NCBI GenBank assembly: GCA_947305795.1 | Contig: CAMZEK010000003.1 | Coordinates: forward strand, 35,352 to 99,351 | From: an uncultured Bacteroidales bacterium | GTDB lineage: Bacteria; Bacteroidota; Bacteroidia; Bacteroidales; F082 | Length of the DNA: 64,000 nucleotides | Reading direction: 5' to 3' | Part shown: positions 61,801-64,000 of the stretch, one piece after another | Layout: each line of letters starts with the position of its first letter | Position numbering within the stretch: position 1 is the first letter of the stretch | Translations under genes and position numbers: made by a program | Notes under the pieces: generated by a model | The model's input: only the letters and a program-made list of their open reading frames with translations | Told to the model about the DNA's origin: nothing | Database searches by the model: none

Positions 61801-63050
61801 ATCCGGACAATTACTACATGGACATCAGTGGTCGCGACCGTGGGCTATCCGTCAGGGCAGTGCGTGCTTCGTCTGTGCCAGGCGAAACCACACAAACCAT
61901 CAACCTTTCCCAAGGTTGGAACTGGTACTCGACCTACATCGAGCAAGGCGGCATCGACGGCCTCGCCCAACTTGAGGGAAGCCTCGGCGCGAACGGCATC
62001 CAGATCAAGTCGCAGGAACAGTACCTGAACTATTACGAAGGCATGGGCTGGATGGGAACGCTGTCGGGCATCAATAACGAGTCTTCATACAAGATCAAGG
62101 CCAACGCCCCCTGTGTGTTGGAGATGGCCGGCACGGAGACAACCTCGGCGGCGCATCCTATCACCGTAGGTCCGGGCTGGAACTGGATTGGCTACCCCGT
62201 TAACGCGTCGATGAGCGTCACTACGGCCATGTCGGGCATCATGCCAGCCAATGGCGACCAGCTGAAGGCCCAGAACGGCTATGCCAACTACTACGATGGC
62301 ATCGGCTGGATGGGCACGCTAACAACTATCGAACCCGGCACGGGACTGCTGTACAAGTCGAACAACAGCCAGACCCTCACGCTCGTGTATCCCGACCCAG
62401 AAGGGGCGAAGGGTGCGGAACTCGCTGAGAACGTCACCGCCGCCGACAACCACTGGGTACTCGACATGCACGCCTATCCCGACAACATGACCGTCACCGC
62501 CGTGGTGGAACTCGACGATGTTGAACTGACCAGCGACAGTTACGAGCTGGCCGCCTTCGCCAACGGCGAGTGCCGTGGCAGCGTCAGACTAATGTACATC
62601 GAACCCATCGACCGCCACATCGCCTTCCTGACCATCGCGGGCGAAGAAGTCACCACGCTCAGTTTCAGCCTATACGACGTAGCCACAGGCGAGGAAATCC
62701 ATGGTGCGGATGAGCAGATCAACTTCAGCAACAACGCCACTTTGGGCGACCTTATGGAGCCTTACGTCATCCATTTCCGCAGTCTGGCAGGCATGGATGA
62801 GTTCGGCAGACAAGTCCATGTCTTCCCGAACCCGGTGTCGAGAGGAGCCAATGTGAGCCTAGGCATGACAGAAGACACCAGCGGCGAGGTACAAGTAGAA
62901 ATTATCAATGCCCTTGGCGCGGTGCTTTCGGTTGAGACTTCTACGAAGCTACCGTCTAGCATCAAGGCTCCCGAGGTTTCAGGTGTTTACACGCTGAGAA
63001 TTACCGTCAAGGGCAAGGGAACTTGCTATAGGAAACTGGTGGTGAGATAA
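58845..63050 (+). CDS. BspA-like LRR surface protein with InlB_B-like repeat, FISUMP domain, shared cassette and T9SS CTD
   Basis: ~20+ LRR_5 units; EYVDLGLPSGTLWATCNVGA FISUMP; GWNWYSTYIEQGGIDGLAQ cassette; LVVR C-terminus. Confidence 0.92.
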   Translation: MKMLLKFKNRKDPCKVFLFVLLLGVAGMTNGYAQGNVSVGNFAMHLDGDTHLAIVISCDVNFSCSGSLTIPSTVYYENDGHMDSYTVVGIANYAFDGCTNFTSLSLPGTLLSIGTGAFAGCTGFMGELVIPNSVTTIGSGAFNNCTGFTGTLTVPPLVTTIQSNAFGGCTGFSNLVLPENLTTIESDAFQNCTGFTGILNIPNTVTTIGAHAFENCTGFTGTLNLPTDLTTLGDLAFQGCSGISSVVVPASLTSMGIHVFRYCDGLTAVYYNAVNCANCNGYYPPFRDLTAALFIGEGVERIPNYMFSIADFTGNLVLPSTLMSIGNHAFDYCDGFTGNLIIPNSVTEIGQQAFDGCTGFNGTLTFGNALTTIGDRAFQGCTGFTGDLIMGSSVTTIEQQAFYGCTGFSGNLTIGNSVTTIGYNAFYGCTGFTGILTVGTAVTSIGSGAFNPASNAINFSEVHYNAVNCGDCSGSPFNRCSGTLIIDENVERIPAKMFSGACLTGELVIPDAVTTIGNNAFSNCSSFTGNLVIPNAVTTIGNNAFSGCTGFTGTLTLGSSVTTIGNSAFSGCNGFTGNLTIPNSVTTIGNSAFKNCKYFTGNLIIPNSVTMIGSEAFYGCTRFSGDLIIPNSVTTLGSGAFYQCQGFNGNLTLSDALTTIENYTFYSCTGFAGRLTIGGAVETIGISAFYNCWRFASIDILPITPPTLVSNPFYYATTLYTVPARIPCGTLGAYQAADGWSNFTNYQEVCDTFEVTVEVVGGGTVSGAGTYNFGQTCTLVPTPNPGYVFDHWVHSTGELIPDNPYVFAVTANVNVEAFFVPGSVSHEYVDLGLPSGTLWATCNVGAATPESYGDYFAWGETTPKNTYNGSTYQYYAGSNLTKYTGSDGLTTLLPEDDAATANWGSDWRMPTEEEWNELLNNTTCTWTTQNDVNGRLFTASNGNSLFLPAAGYRLNSNLYTAGGYGYYWSSSLLMDNPDYARALYFDPDNYYMDISGRDRGLSVRAVRASSVPGETTQTINLSQGWNWYSTYIEQGGIDGLAQLEGSLGANGIQIKSQEQYLNYYEGMGWMGTLSGINNESSYKIKANAPCVLEMAGTETTSAAHPITVGPGWNWIGYPVNASMSVTTAMSGIMPANGDQLKAQNGYANYYDGIGWMGTLTTIEPGTGLLYKSNNSQTLTLVYPDPEGAKGAELAENVTAADNHWVLDMHAYPDNMTVTAVVELDDVELTSDSYELAAFANGECRGSVRLMYIEPIDRHIAFLTIAGEEVTTLSFSLYDVATGEEIHGADEQINFSNNATLGDLMEPYVIHFRSLAGMDEFGRQVHVFPNPVSRGANVSLGMTEDTSGEVQVEIINALGAVLSVETSTKLPSSIKAPEVSGVYTLRITVKGKGTCYRKLVVR
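59101..60935 (+). repeat. BspA-type LRR tandem array, mostly 72-bp (24-aa) units, in three blocks
   Basis: Recurrent TGNLxIPNSVTTIGxxAFxGCTGF; spacing of cttcacggg 72 bp (60422 to 60494). Confidence 0.9.
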
Positions 63051-63073
63051 TAATCTATGATGATGTATTCAAG

Positions 63074-63107
63074 GCGGCCAACAAGTCAAAATGTTGGCCG
63101 CTTTTTT
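63074..63107 (+). terminator. Rho-independent terminator
   Basis: gcggccaaca agtcaaaa tgttggccgc tttttt. Confidence 0.9.
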
Positions 63108-63160
63108 GCAAGATGTTGAAAAAACATGGGCAGGGTGCGCACCATTCAAAATTAATTCCG

Positions 63161-63169
63161 TATTTTTGC
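63161..63169 (+). promoter_or_regulatory. -7 element TATTTTTGC
   Basis: Consensus match just upstream of ATG 63188. Confidence 0.55.
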
Positions 63170-63187
63170 AGCCCGAATTTTGGGAGA

Positions 63188-63712
63188 ATGAACAAGAACA
63201 GCGAGTTTCGGATACCAGTCAGTGGCCTTGCTTTAGGTAGCCATTCCTATTGCTTCGAAATCGATGACGATTTCTTTGTAGGAAAGGATTACTCTGAAAT
63301 TCAGCAAGGTAAGGTAACCGTAAACCTCAATGTTGATCGAGCGGAAACGATGATGACGCTCCATTTTTCCCTTGACGGTGAGGTGCGCGTGCCTTGCGAT
63401 CGTTGCGCTGAAGAATTCAACTTGCCCATTACTGACGAGCAGGAGTTTATCCTCAAATTGGGCACTGAGAATACTGAGGAAGCCGATGACGTAGCCGTCG
63501 TGGAAGCCGACACGCACGATTTTGATGTCAGTTCATTGATTTACGAATACATCATCCTCGCCGTGCCGATATATCGCGTCCACCCCGAAGGGCAATGCAA
63601 CCCCGAGGTCATAGCTAGGCTGACGGCAATTCCCGAGGTAACGGAAGACGATGCGATAGACCCGCGTTGGGCCGCTTTGAAAGATCTTAAATTTGAAGAT
63701 GTAAATAATTGA
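63188..63712 (+). CDS. DUF177/YceD family protein (start adjusted from 63113)
   Basis: VRVPCDRCAEEFNLPI; VSSLIYEYIILAVPIYRVHPEGQCNPEV; followed by rpmF. Confidence 0.88.
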   Translation: MNKNSEFRIPVSGLALGSHSYCFEIDDDFFVGKDYSEIQQGKVTVNLNVDRAETMMTLHFSLDGEVRVPCDRCAEEFNLPITDEQEFILKLGTENTEEADDVAVVEADTHDFDVSSLIYEYIILAVPIYRVHPEGQCNPEVIARLTAIPEVTEDDAIDPRWAALKDLKFEDVNN

Positions 63713-63737
63713 TAATTAACAGTTTAAATAAAAGAAA

Positions 63738-63923
63738 ATGGCACATCCTAAAAGAAGACAGTCTCATACCAGAGGCGCGAAGAGAAGAACACATTACAAG
63801 GCAGAAACCCCTAACGTGACCATCGATCCCACCACCGGCACCATGCATGTGATGCACCGTGCTTACTACGTGGACGGCGACCTGTACTACAGAGGTCAGC
63901 TGGTCATGGCCGCCAAGCAGTGA
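63738..63923 (+). CDS. rpmF: 50S ribosomal protein bL32
   Basis: MAHPKRRQSHTRGAKRRTHYKAETPNVTIDPTTGTMHVMHRAYYVDGDLYYRGQ. Confidence 0.95.
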   Translation: MAHPKRRQSHTRGAKRRTHYKAETPNVTIDPTTGTMHVMHRAYYVDGDLYYRGQLVMAAKQ

Positions 63924-64000
63924 TTGCTGGCGCGTGATCACGGCTCCAACGTGGACGGGAAAGGGCGTTTTGTACCCTTGATGGGATAAAAAATTGGAAA

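Overview
This 64-kb window is chromosomal and reads as an uncultured Bacteroidales-type genome. The evidence is TAnnTTTGC -7 promoter elements, DUF4369/TlpA lipoproteins, several proteins with T9SS C-terminal sorting domains, a PorW/SprE-like lipoprotein, and FISUMP and BspA-LRR surface proteins. Housekeeping genes include nrdD(partial)/nrdG, ruvC, radA, bcp, eno, secG, lptE, pheT, folE, fabD, DUF177 and rpmF. No rRNA, tRNA, CRISPR array, prophage or transposase was recognised by eye. The most interesting region is a minus-strand gene run (about 15.0 to 6.7 kb): MMPL exporter, FakA-like kinase, DegV/FakB-like protein, ~374-aa GNAT-like acyltransferase, PlsX, dedicated ACP, LolA-like protein. 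A second minus-strand run (27.7 to 24.8 kb) has AMP-ligase, ACP and a paralogous ~371-aa GNAT-like acyltransferase. Together they suggest two parallel acyl-ACP supply routes, each feeding a related acyltransferase, one with its own export genes. This may be an undescribed N-acyl lipid or ceramide-like system. Other notable features are a membrane-anchored predicted pseudokinase (HRD to HCN), a mosaic duplicated lipoprotein/T9SS-protein array with abrupt identity boundaries, a C-terminal cassette shared by three giant T9SS surface proteins, a Tyr-rich codon repeat at the BY-kinase tail, and several palindromic or MITE-like intergenic elements, one apparently translated inside a sigma-54 activator. 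All assignments come from reading the sequence; no searches were run.
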